Source: Pontibacillus halophilus JSM 076056 = DSM 19796 (GTDB lineage Bacteria; Bacillota; Bacilli; Bacillales; BH030062). Taken from it: a DNA stretch of 64,000 nucleotides. The translations under genes and the position numbers were made by a program. Under the pieces are notes generated by a model. That model made no database searches. It was not told the origin of the DNA and was given only the letters and a program-made list of their open reading frames with translations. Below are positions 18,003 to 27,167 of the stretch, in pieces (positions within the stretch are counted from its first letter, which is position 1; each line of letters begins with the position of its first letter). Where the stretch lies: the NCBI RefSeq assembly GCF_000425205.1, contig NZ_AULI01000002.1, positions 124,001 to 188,000 on the forward strand. The letters run 5' to 3'.

Positions 18003-18752
18003 TTACGTACTTGATGTCCATGTTTCTTTGGCCTTCTTCCGTCTATACACGGTACTTGAAAGGAGAATAGACACTTCATAGAGTACGATTAATGGGAGCG
18101 CAACGACAAGTTGCAAGATAAAATCAGGCGGAGAAATCATTGTACCCACAATAATCAATACAAAATAGGCGTATTTCCGAACCTTTCTTAAGAATTGTGG
18201 CTCTACAATTCCTAAGCTTGTCAGGAACATGATTAAGATTGGGATTTCAAATAACACAGCAAATGGAAGAGTCACTCGGATGAGAAACTGGAAGTATTTC
18301 TCTACCGTGAACATCGTTTCAAATAATCCTTCTCCTAATGATAATAGAAAATGGAAAATGAGTGGCTGAATCACATAATACCCAAATGCTAAGCCACCAA
18401 CAAACAATAGAAAGATAGCTGGTATGTATGCAAGTGACACTTTCTTTTCCCTGTCTGTTAATGCCGGCTTAACGAAAAACCAAATCTGTAAGCAAAGGAA
18501 CGGCAAGGTAGCTGTAATGGCTACCATGCTTGCAAGTAATACAAAGATCCATATAATTTCAGCAGGGCCTAAAATGGTCAACTCAAATTCTAGCTCACGT
18601 ACAAAATAGGAGTAGATCTCCTCGACGAATATGAATCCTGCAATGAAAAAGGTTACGAATATAGCGAATGTCCAAAGCAACCGATTTCTAAGTTCTCCTA
18701 AATGTTCCGTTACATTCATTTCTTCATCTAACATTGACTGTTGACTTGGCAA
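18003..18752 (-). CDS. tatC: Twin-arginine translocase subunit TatC
   Basis: A 249-residue protein with six membrane spans. The conserved N-terminal region TEHLGELRNRLLW is the signal-peptide contact site of TatC, and FEIPILIMFLTSLGIVEPQFLRKVRKYAYF and GTMISPPDFILQ are typical of the C-terminal half. It binds RR signal peptides and recruits TatA. The start is most likely TTG at 18752, which follows a GGGGGGC stretch; ATG codons at residues 7 and 12 lack binding sites. It is encoded after two tatA-like genes. Confidence 0.93.
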   Translation of the reverse strand: MPSQQSMLDEEMNVTEHLGELRNRLLWTFAIFVTFFIAGFIFVEEIYSYFVRELEFELTILGPAEIIWIFVLLASMVAITATLPFLCLQIWFFVKPALTDREKKVSLAYIPAIFLLFVGGLAFGYYVIQPLIFHFLLSLGEGLFETMFTVEKYFQFLIRVTLPFAVLFEIPILIMFLTSLGIVEPQFLRKVRKYAYFVLIIVGTMISPPDFILQLVVALPLIVLYEVSILLSSTVYRRKKAKETWTSST

Positions 18753-18836
18753 GATGCATCGCCCCCCGCGTAATCAGTTGTGACATCTCTTCATAAGAAA
18801 GCCTTGCTACGCAAAAGGCAGCAAGGCATATCCGAA

Positions 18837-19031
18837 TTATTGGATTTGCTTACGTTTATCCTCATCCTTCTTGTTGTCTTCATCAGACACAAGATCACGC
18901 GTTGCATTTTTGAACTCGCGTAATGAATGACCGACTGCCTTCCCAATCTCAGGTAATTTAGACGGACCGAATACGACGAGCGCAATGACTAAAATTAAAA
19001 TCAATCCCGGAAAGCCGATGTTTGAAAACAT
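18837..19031 (-). CDS. tatA: Twin-arginine translocase subunit TatA (copy 1)
   Basis: A 64-residue protein: an N-terminal span ([29 protein letters not shown]) with the hallmark FGP hinge, then an amphipathic helix and a charged tail. It is the pore-forming or membrane-weakening Tat component. AAGGGGG precedes the ATG. It lies directly upstream of tatC and downstream of a second, shorter tatA. Confidence 0.93.
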   Translation of the reverse strand: MFSNIGFPGLILILVIALVVFGPSKLPEIGKAVGHSLREFKNATRDLVSDEDNKKDEDKRKQIQ

Positions 19032-19076
19032 AGCCTGTCCCCCTTATCCGTTCTGAGCACCTATCGTGCATACAGA

Positions 19077-19253
19077 TTACTGATTCTTATCCTTCACTAC
19101 ATCGTCATTGTGAAGCTCGTTGGCTGACTTTCTAAATTCTTTAATTGTTTCTCCTGAAGCTTTCCCAATCTCCGGGAGCTTCTTTGGTCCAAATATAATC
19201 AAGGTAATAACTAACAGAATGATTAGCCCTGGTATGCCGATATTCGCTAACAT
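19077..19253 (-). CDS. tatA: Second TatA-like subunit, 58 residues
   Basis: A short gene read from the gap: [19 protein letters not shown], then [21 protein letters not shown] and a hydrophilic tail ending KDKNQ. The [10 protein letters not shown] hinge and amphipathic helix identify TatA. It differs from its downstream neighbour at many positions, so it is an old duplication rather than a recent copy. GGAAGGGG lies before the ATG. Bacilli often pair two TatA proteins with one or two TatC proteins, giving substrate-specific Tat systems. Confidence 0.9.
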   Translation of the reverse strand: MLANIGIPGLIILLVITLIIFGPKKLPEIGKASGETIKEFRKSANELHNDDVVKDKNQ

Positions 19254-19394
19254 GACCCATCCCCTTCCTCGCGTCTTGATGTATAGCTTTCTAGACTACC
19301 TTCACCTATGTGGTTACATTGGTCCTACCAACATTTAGCTGTATTTGACTGTATTGTAAACTGTTTCAATCGATTTGTCCATGCCTCTTCGGGT

Positions 19395-19991
19395 TCATCC
19401 CTCTAAGGATAAGAGGTGTCTTGCTACATTCAAATCTTCTGGGTCGTTCATATTAAAGAAATGAAGCTTACAGACTTCTATCCATTCACTTGGCCACTCT
19501 TCAACATAAAGGACATGTATTTCTTGAAGCAACGACCGTAATGACCGCTCACCATCTTCTAGCAATTGGACAATTGTAGAATGAATACTCTTATGATAGA
19601 GCGCACTGAGGGGCTGGATACGCCCTTCATATATTGGGACAACCGCTTGAGAGGATCCAATATGTTGAGATAGGAATTCCCAAACGCTATGATGTGTATA
19701 CGGCATATCACAGGCAACGACAGCAATCCATGGTGCTTCTGAATGCCTTATAGCTGATTCAAGACCGGCTAATGGCCCCTCCCCAACAAATTCATCACGA
19801 ATAACTCTTCCGTTGAATGGTAGGAAGGATGACCTGTCATTTGCAACCACCCACTGAGACGAAGTAAAGGTTTGTAGAGTCGATAGGATGCGTTCTGCGA
19901 CGGTACTGCTACCAAGCTGAATAAGAGCCTTGTTCTGCCCCATCCTTGTAGATTTGCCACCCGCTAACATAACCCCATCCATACGGTTCAT
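19395..19991 (-). CDS. mobA: Molybdenum cofactor guanylyltransferase MobA
   Basis: A 198-residue nucleotidyltransferase. MLAGGKSTRMGQNKALI is the GTP-binding signature of MobA, EGPLAGLESAI the second conserved loop, and VVACDMPY carries the metal-binding Asp. It links GMP to molybdopterin for bis-MGD enzymes. Its start overlaps the dfrA stop (ATGA), so it is translated as part of the thyA-dfrA operon. Its place just before the tat genes fits Tat export of molybdoenzymes, which is an inference. Confidence 0.88.
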   Translation of the reverse strand: MNRMDGVMLAGGKSTRMGQNKALIQLGSSTVAERILSTLQTFTSSQWVVANDRSSFLPFNGRVIRDEFVGEGPLAGLESAIRHSEAPWIAVVACDMPYTHHSVWEFLSQHIGSSQAVVPIYEGRIQPLSALYHKSIHSTIVQLLEDGERSLRSLLQEIHVLYVEEWPSEWIEVCKLHFFNMNDPEDLNVARHLLSLEG

Positions 19992-20482
19992 GACAAAGCA
20001 CGGTCCTTATGCTCGTAGACTCTAAAATAATAGTCGTAAGGATTCTTCTCATCCTTTACGCCAAGTTGTTCTTCAAGTAATACCCACTCTTCCCAATCCA
20101 CATCAGGAAAATAGGTGTCCCCTTCAAACGATTCGTCAATCCAAGTCACATACAAGCGGTCAACACAATCTAACGTTTCTTGAAATAAATAGCTACCACC
20201 AATGATAAAATGCTCTTCTTCTTTCGCCAAATTGTTCAATGGTTCTAGGCTATTCCATATTGTAGCCCCGTCCACTCGGTAATTTGGCTGAGTTGTGACG
20301 ATAATATTTGCTCGCTTAGGAAGGACACGCCCAATGGATTCAAAGGTTTTACGTCCCATGATGATACTACGCCCCATCGTTACTTGTTTAAAATACTTTA
20401 AGTCGTTCGGAATATTCCAAGGTAAATCGTTACGTAAGCCAATGACACGATTTCGATCCATTGCTACAAGAATAGATAACAT
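19988..20482 (-). CDS. dfrA: Dihydrofolate reductase
   Basis: A 164-residue enzyme reducing dihydrofolate to tetrahydrofolate with NADPH. MLSILVAMDRNRVIGLRNDLPWNIPNDLKYF contains the substrate-binding Asp27 and the PW segment; GRKTFESIGRVLP and FIIGGSYLF are the NADPH sites. GAAGGAGAGG precedes the ATG. It lies 17 bases after thyA and recycles the dihydrofolate that ThyA makes. Confidence 0.97.
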   Translation of the reverse strand: MLSILVAMDRNRVIGLRNDLPWNIPNDLKYFKQVTMGRSIIMGRKTFESIGRVLPKRANIIVTTQPNYRVDGATIWNSLEPLNNLAKEEEHFIIGGSYLFQETLDCVDRLYVTWIDESFEGDTYFPDVDWEEWVLLEEQLGVKDEKNPYDYYFRVYEHKDRALS

Positions 20483-20499
20483 GAATAACCTCTCCTTCC

Positions 20500-21459
20500 C
20501 TATACAGCCACCGGTGCTTTAATGGAAGGATGTGGATCGTAGCCCTCAAGCTTCACGTCCTCCATTTCAAAATCGAAAATTGATTTCTGGTCGCTAGTAA
20601 GTGATAACACTGGAAATTCCATAGGAGTTCGTTCTAACTGGGTTGTCACTTGTGTAATGTGATTGGAGTAAATATGTGCATCTCCGAGTGTATGAATAAA
20701 TTCCCCAACCTCAAGGTTACATTCGTGAGCAATTAGATGTGTAAGCAACGCATAGCTCGCAATATTAAATGGAACTCCTAAGAAAATGTCCCCGCTACGT
20801 TGGTAAAGTTGACAGCTGAGTTTCCCGTTCACTACGTAAAATTGAAATAGAACATGACACGGCGGCAAAGCAGAGCGACCAGGCTGAACGTCTTCTGGAT
20901 TCCAAGCAGAAACAATGAGCCGTCGAGAATCAGGATTGATCTTAATCGCTTCTACAACCTGTTGAAGCTGATCAATCGTCTCCCCTCTTGCTGTCTCCCA
21001 GTTCCTCCACTGTTTCCCGTAAACGTTACCAAGGTCACCAAATCTCTTTGCGAACTCATCATCCGTTAGAACCAATTGCTTAAAATTACTCATTTGTTGC
21101 TCATACTGAGCACGGAATCCTTCATCTTCTAAACTTCTTAATCCGAAGTCTGTCATGTCAGGACCATGATAAGCGTCACTTTCTACCCAGTTCTTAAACG
21201 CCCATTCATTCCATATATTATTGTTGTGTTGAAGCAAATATTGAATATTTGTATCTCCTTTAATGAACCACAACAATTCACTAGCAATGAGGCGGAAAGG
21301 TACCTTCTTCGTTGTGAGTAAAGGAAATCCTTTAGACAAGTCAAATCTCATCTGATGACCAAAGAGTGAATAGGTCCCTGTGCCAGTTCGATCTTCCTTC
21401 TTTGTGCCATTCTCCAAGACCTCTTTACATAAGTTTAAATAAGCATATTCTCCGTACAT
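20500..21459 (-). CDS. thyA: Thymidylate synthase
   Basis: A 319-residue ThyA, converting dUMP to dTMP with methylene-tetrahydrofolate. The nucleophile is Cys201 in [23 protein letters not shown] and [17 protein letters not shown] are the other signatures. It is of the longer type with an extra 50-residue insert (about residues 90-140), as in Lactobacillus and Staphylococcus, rather than the 264-residue E. coli type. It heads the thyA-dfrA-mobA operon. Confidence 0.97.
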   Translation of the reverse strand: MYGEYAYLNLCKEVLENGTKKEDRTGTGTYSLFGHQMRFDLSKGFPLLTTKKVPFRLIASELLWFIKGDTNIQYLLQHNNNIWNEWAFKNWVESDAYHGPDMTDFGLRSLEDEGFRAQYEQQMSNFKQLVLTDDEFAKRFGDLGNVYGKQWRNWETARGETIDQLQQVVEAIKINPDSRRLIVSAWNPEDVQPGRSALPPCHVLFQFYVVNGKLSCQLYQRSGDIFLGVPFNIASYALLTHLIAHECNLEVGEFIHTLGDAHIYSNHITQVTTQLERTPMEFPVLSLTSDQKSIFDFEMEDVKLEGYDPHPSIKAPVAV

Positions 21460-21559
21460 GTCCCCACTCCCAATCCGTTCATTATCGTTTTCATATGTAT
21501 GAAACTAGTATACAACGTCTAGTTCCAAATAGAAATGGCTCATAAAGTGATGGCTTGTG

Positions 21560-22153
21560 CTACTGCCACTCCTCTTTAAATTGTTCAATGAATTCGACCA
21601 TAAAGGCATGCTTCCGTTCTGCACGTACGTACGCAGGTTGCGTATTTAATCGATCCTTTAGCAACAACAGCTTATCATAGAAATGCTGCAATGAATTTGT
21701 TTCGTCGTCTGGATGATAAAGTGGACGCTCTTTCTGTCCTCCAAAGGCGAAGGTCCTTGCGATTCCGATTGCACCTAATGCGTCAAGTCGGTCAGCATCT
21801 TGAACTATTTTCCCTTCTAACGAATCAGGAATATTCCCTTTTGAGAATGAAACATCTTTCATCGCCTGAAAGACCTCATCAATCATGGTGTCCTCCAATT
21901 CGCACACTTGTCGTAGGAAGGTACGAAGGTACGCTTCATCTCCTGACACGTCTTTCGTAAGCTTCGGATCTAAGTAATCATGTAGCCAGCCAGCTAGCTC
22001 TGAGAGGTATGGAGATGCCCCCAATTCCTCAGCAAGTTCCCTAGCTGTCGTTGCTACCCTCTTCATATGGTAATAATCATGACCCGTTGCGTCTCGCTGA
22101 AACCTTTCGTAAATTAGACGTTCAACTCGGTGTAGTACTTGACTTTGCTCCAT
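21560..22153 (-). CDS. HD-domain phosphohydrolase (YpgQ-like)
   Basis: A 197-residue HD protein. The metal site is spread over HDYYHMKRV (residues 25-33), WLHDYLD and QDADRLDALGAIGIARTF. This pattern matches the YpgQ/YedJ group, some of which hydrolyse nucleoside triphosphates to monophosphates and pyrophosphate. Its ATG overlaps the stop of the DUF72 gene by one base (TAATG), so the two are coupled. Confidence 0.85.
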   Translation of the reverse strand: MEQSQVLHRVERLIYERFQRDATGHDYYHMKRVATTARELAEELGASPYLSELAGWLHDYLDPKLTKDVSGDEAYLRTFLRQVCELEDTMIDEVFQAMKDVSFSKGNIPDSLEGKIVQDADRLDALGAIGIARTFAFGGQKERPLYHPDDETNSLQHFYDKLLLLKDRLNTQPAYVRAERKHAFMVEFIEQFKEEWQ

Positions 22154-23019
22154 TACGATTCCCCCGTATCAAATAAGTCCATTTGTCTAGGATTAAGCCC
22201 GCTATATGAGACACCCATTAGACCCATCATTTGCTTAGCATTGTCCGCTGCATGCCCACCGCTATTATTGTTAAATAGCATGGCAACGCTTTCTGTCCTC
22301 TTCAGTAGACCATTTATCCATTCTTGCCACTGCAACAACTCTTCTTCGTTGTAATTGTAAAGGAAACGTACTTCCCGCCAATCTTCTCTTCCATTCTTAT
22401 TCCAACCATGCGCATTTCTCCCATGCATGCGTATGATGGTCTTCTCTTTATTGGTCGGTTCTAAGACAGTAGGTACAGAACCTTCTCCAGCTTGTGGCTC
22501 ATCACAAATAGAATGAATCCAATTTCCCTCCTGAAGTAACGACAACGTCTGCTCCTTGTACGGCTCAGAGAACCAGGATTGATTTCGGAATTCTATAGCC
22601 AGTGGGAGGTCGTGTAGACGTTTTCTAATCCACCTAATCTTTTGAACATGCTCTTTTCGAACATCGAACCATGGTGGGAATTGAAAGAGTACTGCATACA
22701 ACTTATTTGCCTCGATTAATGGCTGTAGCGACTCTCTATAAGCAGTAAAGAGCTCTCGTACCTCTTCTGATGTCATCTTTTCTCGATGGTGTCCGGTCAT
22801 TTTGTTATAAGCTTTCACGACAAATGAGAAATTCTCAGGTGTTTCCTTAATCCATTTCTCATAGTTTCGTGCTGGTTGAATGGCATAGAAAGCCGCGTCT
22901 AATTCTACTATTGGAAAATGAGAAGCATAAGAAGTCAATTTCTTCTGAGAAGGGGTTCCTGGTTCGTAAAGTGTGTCATGGTCTCCCCAACCAGTGACCC
23001 CAATCCATATCTTCCTCAT
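22153..23019 (-). CDS. DUF72 family protein (YunF-like)
   Basis: A 288-residue TIM-barrel-like protein of the DUF72 family: IWIGVTGWGDHDTLY at the N-terminus, VELDAAFYAIQ, FSFVVKAYNKMTGH, AVLFQFPPWF, LAIEFRNQSW, and IIRMHGRNAHGW and MLFNNNSGGHAADNA near the end. The order is typical. The reaction is unknown. The ATG at 23019 has GGGGAGGA seven bases upstream. It is coupled to the HD gene. Confidence 0.85.
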   Translation of the reverse strand: MRKIWIGVTGWGDHDTLYEPGTPSQKKLTSYASHFPIVELDAAFYAIQPARNYEKWIKETPENFSFVVKAYNKMTGHHREKMTSEEVRELFTAYRESLQPLIEANKLYAVLFQFPPWFDVRKEHVQKIRWIRKRLHDLPLAIEFRNQSWFSEPYKEQTLSLLQEGNWIHSICDEPQAGEGSVPTVLEPTNKEKTIIRMHGRNAHGWNKNGREDWREVRFLYNYNEEELLQWQEWINGLLKRTESVAMLFNNNSGGHAADNAKQMMGLMGVSYSGLNPRQMDLFDTGES

Positions 23020-23050
23020 TCTCATTCCTCCCCTCATCCTCTACTTATGT

Positions 23051-23079
23051 AAAAAGAACCCTTACAAAGAAGGGTTCTT
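23051..23079 (-). terminator. Terminator of fhs
   Basis: Ten-base arms AAGAACCCTT / AAGGGTTCTT with a 6-base loop and a T run on the minus strand, just after the fhs stop. Confidence 0.9.
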
Positions 23080-23083
23080 ACAC

Positions 23084-24754
23084 TTAAAACAATCCAAGCG
23101 CCTCGCCGTTCTCACCTACATCCATGTTTAAAGCCGCTGGCGACTTAGGCAATCCTGGCATCGTTAAGACATCCCCTGTTAAAGCGACGATGAATCCAGC
23201 ACCAACTGAAGCACTGAGTTCACGAACGGTAATCGTGAAGTCGGTCGGACGTCCGTACTTCGTTGGGTCATCTGATAAGGAAGCTGGCGTTTTGGCCATA
23301 CAGACAGGAAGGTCTCCCCAACCATTTTCGGCGTACTGTTGGAGTTGTTGCTTCGCTTTAGATGAGAATTCCACATTCCTTGCCCCATAGATTACTGTTG
23401 CAACTTTTGTAATCTTTGTTTCAAGAGAGTCGGTCAACTCGTACGTATGACGGAAAGACGTCTTGCCTTTATCTATAGCGTCCACAACTTTATATGCAAG
23501 GTCAATGCCTCCTTGCCCTCCTTTCGCCCAGACTTCAGTTAGAGCGACAGAAGCACCTTGTTGTTTACACCATTCTTCTATGAACTGAAGTTCTGCTTCA
23601 CTATCCGTTTCAAATCGGTTAATCGCAATCACATAAGGAAGACCGAAGCTTTCTAGCGTTTCCATATGTTTCTTAAGATTCGCGATTCCCGCTTTAAGAG
23701 CTTCTACGTTTTCTAGCTTCAAGTCACCTTTAGGAACTCCACCATGCATCTTTAATGCACGTGCCGTTGCAACAAGAACGACGGCGTCTGGTTCAAACCC
23801 ACCAGCTCTCGTTTTAATGTTTAAGAATTTCTCAGCTCCAAGGTCCGCTCCAAATCCTGCTTCTGTAATGACATATTCTCCGAGTTTACGAGCATAATTC
23901 GTAGCCATCACACTATTGCAACCATGGGCAATATTCGCAAACGGCCCTCCGTGTATAATAGCAGGAGTGTGCTCCATCGTTTGAACAAGATTTGGTTTTA
24001 ATGCATCCTTAAGAAGAAGCGTAAGTGCTCCTTCCATTTTCAGTTCACGAACCGTAACTGGCTGATCGTCATATGTATAGCCGAATACGATTTCACTGAG
24101 ACGTTTCTTTAAATCATCTAAACTAGAAGCTAAACAAAGTATAGCCATAATTTCTGACGCTACCGTAATATTGAACCCATCTTCTCTTGGAACCCCTCGT
24201 TTAGGCCCACCTAAGCCAACAATCACCTCTCTTAGTGCGCGATCGTTTAAATCTACTACGCGCTTCCAACCAACCTTTCGAGCATCGATGTTTAATTCGT
24301 TACTTTGGTGTATATGATTGTCAATGAAAGCTGAGAGCGCATTATTGGCGGTTGTAATGGCATGAATATCACCAGTGAAGTGAAGGTTAATATCTTCCAT
24401 TGGAAGCACCTGAGAGTAACCTCCACCAGCTGCGCCTCCTTTAATCCCCATCGTAGGACCAAGAGATGGCTCACGAAGAGCAATAATGGTTTGTTTTTGG
24501 ATTTGATTCATTGCCTGACCTAGCCCGACCGTGACAGTAGATTTGCCCTCTCCGGCTGGAGTTGGGTTAATAGCCGTGACAAGAACAACCTTGCCATCAG
24601 GTTTCTCTTCAAGGTCTTCCATTAATGAATAAGAAAGCTTCGCCTTGTAGTGCCCATAAGGCTCCCAATCCTTTGTTGATAAATTTAGTTGTTCAGCAAT
24701 GGAGGCAATCGGCTTCATCGTAGCCTCCTGAGCAATTTGAATGTCTGATTTCAT
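23084..24754 (-). CDS. fhs: Formate-tetrahydrofolate ligase
   Basis: A 556-residue enzyme that activates formate as 10-formyl-tetrahydrofolate using ATP. The P-loop is [16 protein letters not shown] (about residues 66-81), followed by [41 protein letters not shown] and a C-terminal [10 protein letters not shown]. The length is standard. It feeds one-carbon metabolism, in line with thyA-dfrA nearby, but it is transcribed separately with its own terminator. Confidence 0.97.
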   Translation of the reverse strand: MKSDIQIAQEATMKPIASIAEQLNLSTKDWEPYGHYKAKLSYSLMEDLEEKPDGKVVLVTAINPTPAGEGKSTVTVGLGQAMNQIQKQTIIALREPSLGPTMGIKGGAAGGGYSQVLPMEDINLHFTGDIHAITTANNALSAFIDNHIHQSNELNIDARKVGWKRVVDLNDRALREVIVGLGGPKRGVPREDGFNITVASEIMAILCLASSLDDLKKRLSEIVFGYTYDDQPVTVRELKMEGALTLLLKDALKPNLVQTMEHTPAIIHGGPFANIAHGCNSVMATNYARKLGEYVITEAGFGADLGAEKFLNIKTRAGGFEPDAVVLVATARALKMHGGVPKGDLKLENVEALKAGIANLKKHMETLESFGLPYVIAINRFETDSEAELQFIEEWCKQQGASVALTEVWAKGGQGGIDLAYKVVDAIDKGKTSFRHTYELTDSLETKITKVATVIYGARNVEFSSKAKQQLQQYAENGWGDLPVCMAKTPASLSDDPTKYGRPTDFTITVRELSASVGAGFIVALTGDVLTMPGLPKSPAALNMDVGENGEALGLF

Positions 24755-24771
24755 TCCAACACCTCGTTTAT

Positions 24772-26211
24772 TTATATAGAATCAACTTCTGTTGTCGCTT
24801 TAGAAGTTGCTAGACTCCCGATAATGTATGCAAGTAAAGAGAATAAGACAGGAAGAACAATAGGATGTACACCTAACGGTTGATTCAGAAATTGGTCAAT
24901 GAGAATATAACTGGTGATTCCAACTAGTGTTGAGGCAATAGCACCTGTAGCATTCCCTCTCTTCCAGTACAATCCAAGCACCACAGGCCAAATAAAGGCG
25001 GCCTCGAGTCCTCCGAAAGCAAATAAATTTAACCAAATAAGCAAGTCAGGAGGGTTCAATGCCATCATAAAGACGAGTACACCTAGTATGGCCGTTACCC
25101 CTATTGATAGGATTTTCACTTCTTGTTCACGAGCCGTTGGTTTCACATAATTCAAGTAGATATCCTTCACAATGGCTGAACTCACAAGGAGTAATAACGA
25201 GTCCACGGTAGACATAATCGCTGCCATTGGTGCTGCAAGTACTAACCCAGCAACCCACGATGGTAGAACTTCAATCGCAATTAATGGCATAACTTTGTCA
25301 CCTACGTCAATACCTGGCAGAATCGGTCTTGCAAATACACCAATCAAATGCATATTTAACATAATAAACCCAACCACAATTGTACCAACAATTAAGGCTC
25401 GATGCATCGCTCTTGAATTCCTGTAAGACATGGCACGCACCGTAACCTGCGGCAAACCAATTACACCTACCCCTACTAAAATCCAGAAAGAAGACACATA
25501 AGCCGGAGTTAATTGACGGTCTTTCCCGAATGGCGTGACTAGATTCTCGTTTTCTGAGATGAGGTTGTCCATAATAGTTGAGACTCCTCCGCCCGCGTGT
25601 ATAACGGCTACTAACAACACCATCGTTCCAAAGAACATGATGACACCTTGAACTGTATCCGTTAACGCAACAGCCCGGAAACCTCCAATGACGACATACA
25701 CAAGTACAGAAACTGCGAATAAGAACAATGCACTCGTATAGGATAGGCCTGTCATCGTTTCAATCAATCGAGCACCACCTACCCATTGAGCAGCCATTGC
25801 GGAGAACAGAAATATAATGATGGATAAGGCCGAAAGCAAGACAACCCATTTGCTGTTATAACGCACCCTCAGAAAATCGATTAAGGTAACGGCTTTGTAT
25901 TTCCTAGTAACGATCGCAAACTTCTTACCTAAGATTAATAATACAAAGTAACCTGTCACAAGTTGAGACATGGCGAGCAACACCCAGCCTAACCCTTCAT
26001 TATAGGCCACTCCTGGCCCCCCAATGAAGCTGCTTGCACTTCCATATGTAGCTGTCATAGTTAAAGCCAGTACAAATCCCCCAAGCTCACGTCCACCTAG
26101 AAAGTACTGATCAAGGAAGGCACCTTCTGTTTTCTTCCGACTCGCCCATATTCCAATAAAGAAGATAAGGAATAAGAATAGGACCATCGGAACCCATACT
26201 GCTTCATTCAT
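24772..26211 (-). CDS. panF: Sodium/pantothenate symporter PanF
   Basis: A 479-residue sodium:solute symporter with about 13 membrane spans. [24 protein letters not shown] and [17 protein letters not shown] are characteristic of PanF, and [20 protein letters not shown] is the conserved SSS motif with sodium-binding Ser/Thr. It imports pantothenate for CoA synthesis. Its ATG overlaps the yhdT stop, the same gene order as in E. coli yhdT-panF, which supports the assignment. Confidence 0.93.
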   Translation of the reverse strand: MNEAVWVPMVLFLFLIFFIGIWASRKKTEGAFLDQYFLGGRELGGFVLALTMTATYGSASSFIGGPGVAYNEGLGWVLLAMSQLVTGYFVLLILGKKFAIVTRKYKAVTLIDFLRVRYNSKWVVLLSALSIIIFLFSAMAAQWVGGARLIETMTGLSYTSALFLFAVSVLVYVVIGGFRAVALTDTVQGVIMFFGTMVLLVAVIHAGGGVSTIMDNLISENENLVTPFGKDRQLTPAYVSSFWILVGVGVIGLPQVTVRAMSYRNSRAMHRALIVGTIVVGFIMLNMHLIGVFARPILPGIDVGDKVMPLIAIEVLPSWVAGLVLAAPMAAIMSTVDSLLLLVSSAIVKDIYLNYVKPTAREQEVKILSIGVTAILGVLVFMMALNPPDLLIWLNLFAFGGLEAAFIWPVVLGLYWKRGNATGAIASTLVGITSYILIDQFLNQPLGVHPIVLPVLFSLLAYIIGSLATSKATTEVDSI

Positions 26212-26477
26212 GATTGTCCTCCCTCCTCATCATCGAACGGCACATCGACTAATAACACCTTTACGACGAAAATGACGAGAAGAACCATTAGAATAAATCC
26301 TCCAATACAACTATAGAAAAACCAAGCAGGAAAGCCTGCTATATACGTATATTCTTCTTGCGGCTTTGAACCTAAGCCGTACGCAAACCCATACCACCAC
26401 AAGAAATTAATGACGGCCAGTCCGATTCCGTATATTGCCTCTCTATTGGCAATTGCAAATCTTGCGTCCTGTTTCAC
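26208..26477 (-). CDS. yhdT: YhdT family membrane protein
   Basis: An 89-residue protein with two membrane spans: YGIGLAVINFLWWYGFAYGLG and the later FYSCIGGFILMVLLVIFVVKV, separated by GSKPQEEYTYIAGFPAWF. This is the DUF997/YhdT pattern. It is a presumed small partner of PanF. The start is GTG at 26477, eight bases after GAAGGAGG. Confidence 0.88.
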   Translation of the reverse strand: MKQDARFAIANREAIYGIGLAVINFLWWYGFAYGLGSKPQEEYTYIAGFPAWFFYSCIGGFILMVLLVIFVVKVLLVDVPFDDEEGGQS

Positions 26478-26606
26478 AACGTGTACCTCCTTCACTCTAT
26501 GCTGTTTGATTGTAATACAAACGGTCTTTTATGCGCTAGTCAGAAAACGAGTTTGAAGGTTTCTTAGTAAAAGCAGAATGTTCTAATAATTTTACCTCTC
26601 CTGCTG

Positions 26607-26635
26607 TTGACTGCTTTAAGGGAATACGTTACTAT
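26607..26635 (+). promoter_or_regulatory. Promoter of the cold-shock gene
   Basis: TTGACT (26607-26612), 17-base spacer, TACTAT (26630-26635). It places transcription start near 26642, about 170 bases before the start codon. Confidence 0.75.
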
Positions 26636-26641
26636 AGATTT

Positions 26642-26811
26642 AAGCAAAGAAACTGAACGGATTCATGAAAGAAAAGGTAACTTCTATAGAAGTGTCTGGG
26701 AACTTTTATGGTCCTGCATTTCTTTAAGAAGTTGCCTTTTTTATGTTTCCATTCATCGTTCCTTTGTAATAACACACGTTTACGTGATCGTATTTTAGGA
26801 GGATTTTCAAG
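26642..26811 (+). promoter_or_regulatory. Long structured 5' leader of the cold-shock mRNA
   Basis: A stem pairs 26672-26685 (AAAAGGTAACTTCT) with 26727-26740 (AGAAGTTGCCTTTT); an inner stem pairs 26686-26693 with 26702-26709, each with one G-U pair. The outer stem ends in a T run. Such leaders are known for csp mRNAs, where they act as thermo-responsive folds; here the T run could also allow attenuation. Confidence 0.6.
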
Positions 26812-27012
26812 ATGCAAAATGGTACAGTAAAATGGTTTAACGCAGAAAAAGGTTACGGTTTCATTCAAGTTGAAGGCGGTAACGATGTATTCGTACACTA
26901 CTCTGCTATCCAAGAAGAAGGTTTCAAAACACTAGAAGAAGGCCAAAGCGTTTCTTTCGAAATCGTTGAAGGCGACCGCGGCCCACAAGCTGCTAACGTA
27001 ACAAAAAACTAA
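26812..27012 (+). CDS. csp: Cold-shock protein
   Basis: A 66-residue CspA/CspB-type OB-fold RNA chaperone: [19 protein letters not shown] carries RNP1 (KGYGFIQV), and VFVHYSAI carries RNP2. The family melts mRNA structures in the cytoplasm during cold shock and growth. TTAGGAGGATTTTC precedes the ATG. Codon use is strongly biased to preferred codons (AAC, GGT, GAA), a mark of high expression. It is monocistronic, with a strong terminator and a long structured leader. Confidence 0.97.
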   Translation: MQNGTVKWFNAEKGYGFIQVEGGNDVFVHYSAIQEEGFKTLEEGQSVSFEIVEGDRGPQAANVTKN

Positions 27013-27030
27013 TCATTGCCCATATATACA

Positions 27031-27059
27031 AGGTACCCCAACTCGGGGTACCTTTTTTT
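27031..27059 (+). terminator. Terminator of the cold-shock gene
   Basis: AGGTACCCC / GGGGTACCT arms with a 5-base loop and seven T. Confidence 0.95.
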
Positions 27060-27064
27060 GTTTG

Positions 27065-27093
27065 TTGCAATTAGACGTCTAACCTCTTATAAT
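27065..27093 (+). promoter_or_regulatory. Promoter of the queuosine-precursor transporter
   Basis: TTGCAA (27065-27070), 17-base spacer, TATAAT (27088-27093). Transcription would begin near 27100 and include the riboswitch-like leader. Confidence 0.8.
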
Positions 27094-27119
27094 ACGAGTT
27101 TGTCCGTTATTATGCAGTC

Positions 27120-27160
27120 GGACGCAGTTCGAGACATCCTGCGAGATCAAAACTAGGAGG
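27120..27160 (+). promoter_or_regulatory. preQ1-I-like riboswitch overlapping the ribosome binding site
   Basis: P1 is CGCAG (27123-27127) with CTGCG (27139-27143). The loop TTCGAGACATC resembles the preQ1-I loop of B. subtilis (UUCUAGCUACAC). The A-rich tail ATCAAAACTAGGAGG matches the AAAACUAGG pseudoknot strand and contains the Shine-Dalgarno AGGAGG, which implies translational control. The downstream gene transports queuosine precursors, in agreement. Confidence 0.82.
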
Positions 27161-27167
27161 TATAACG

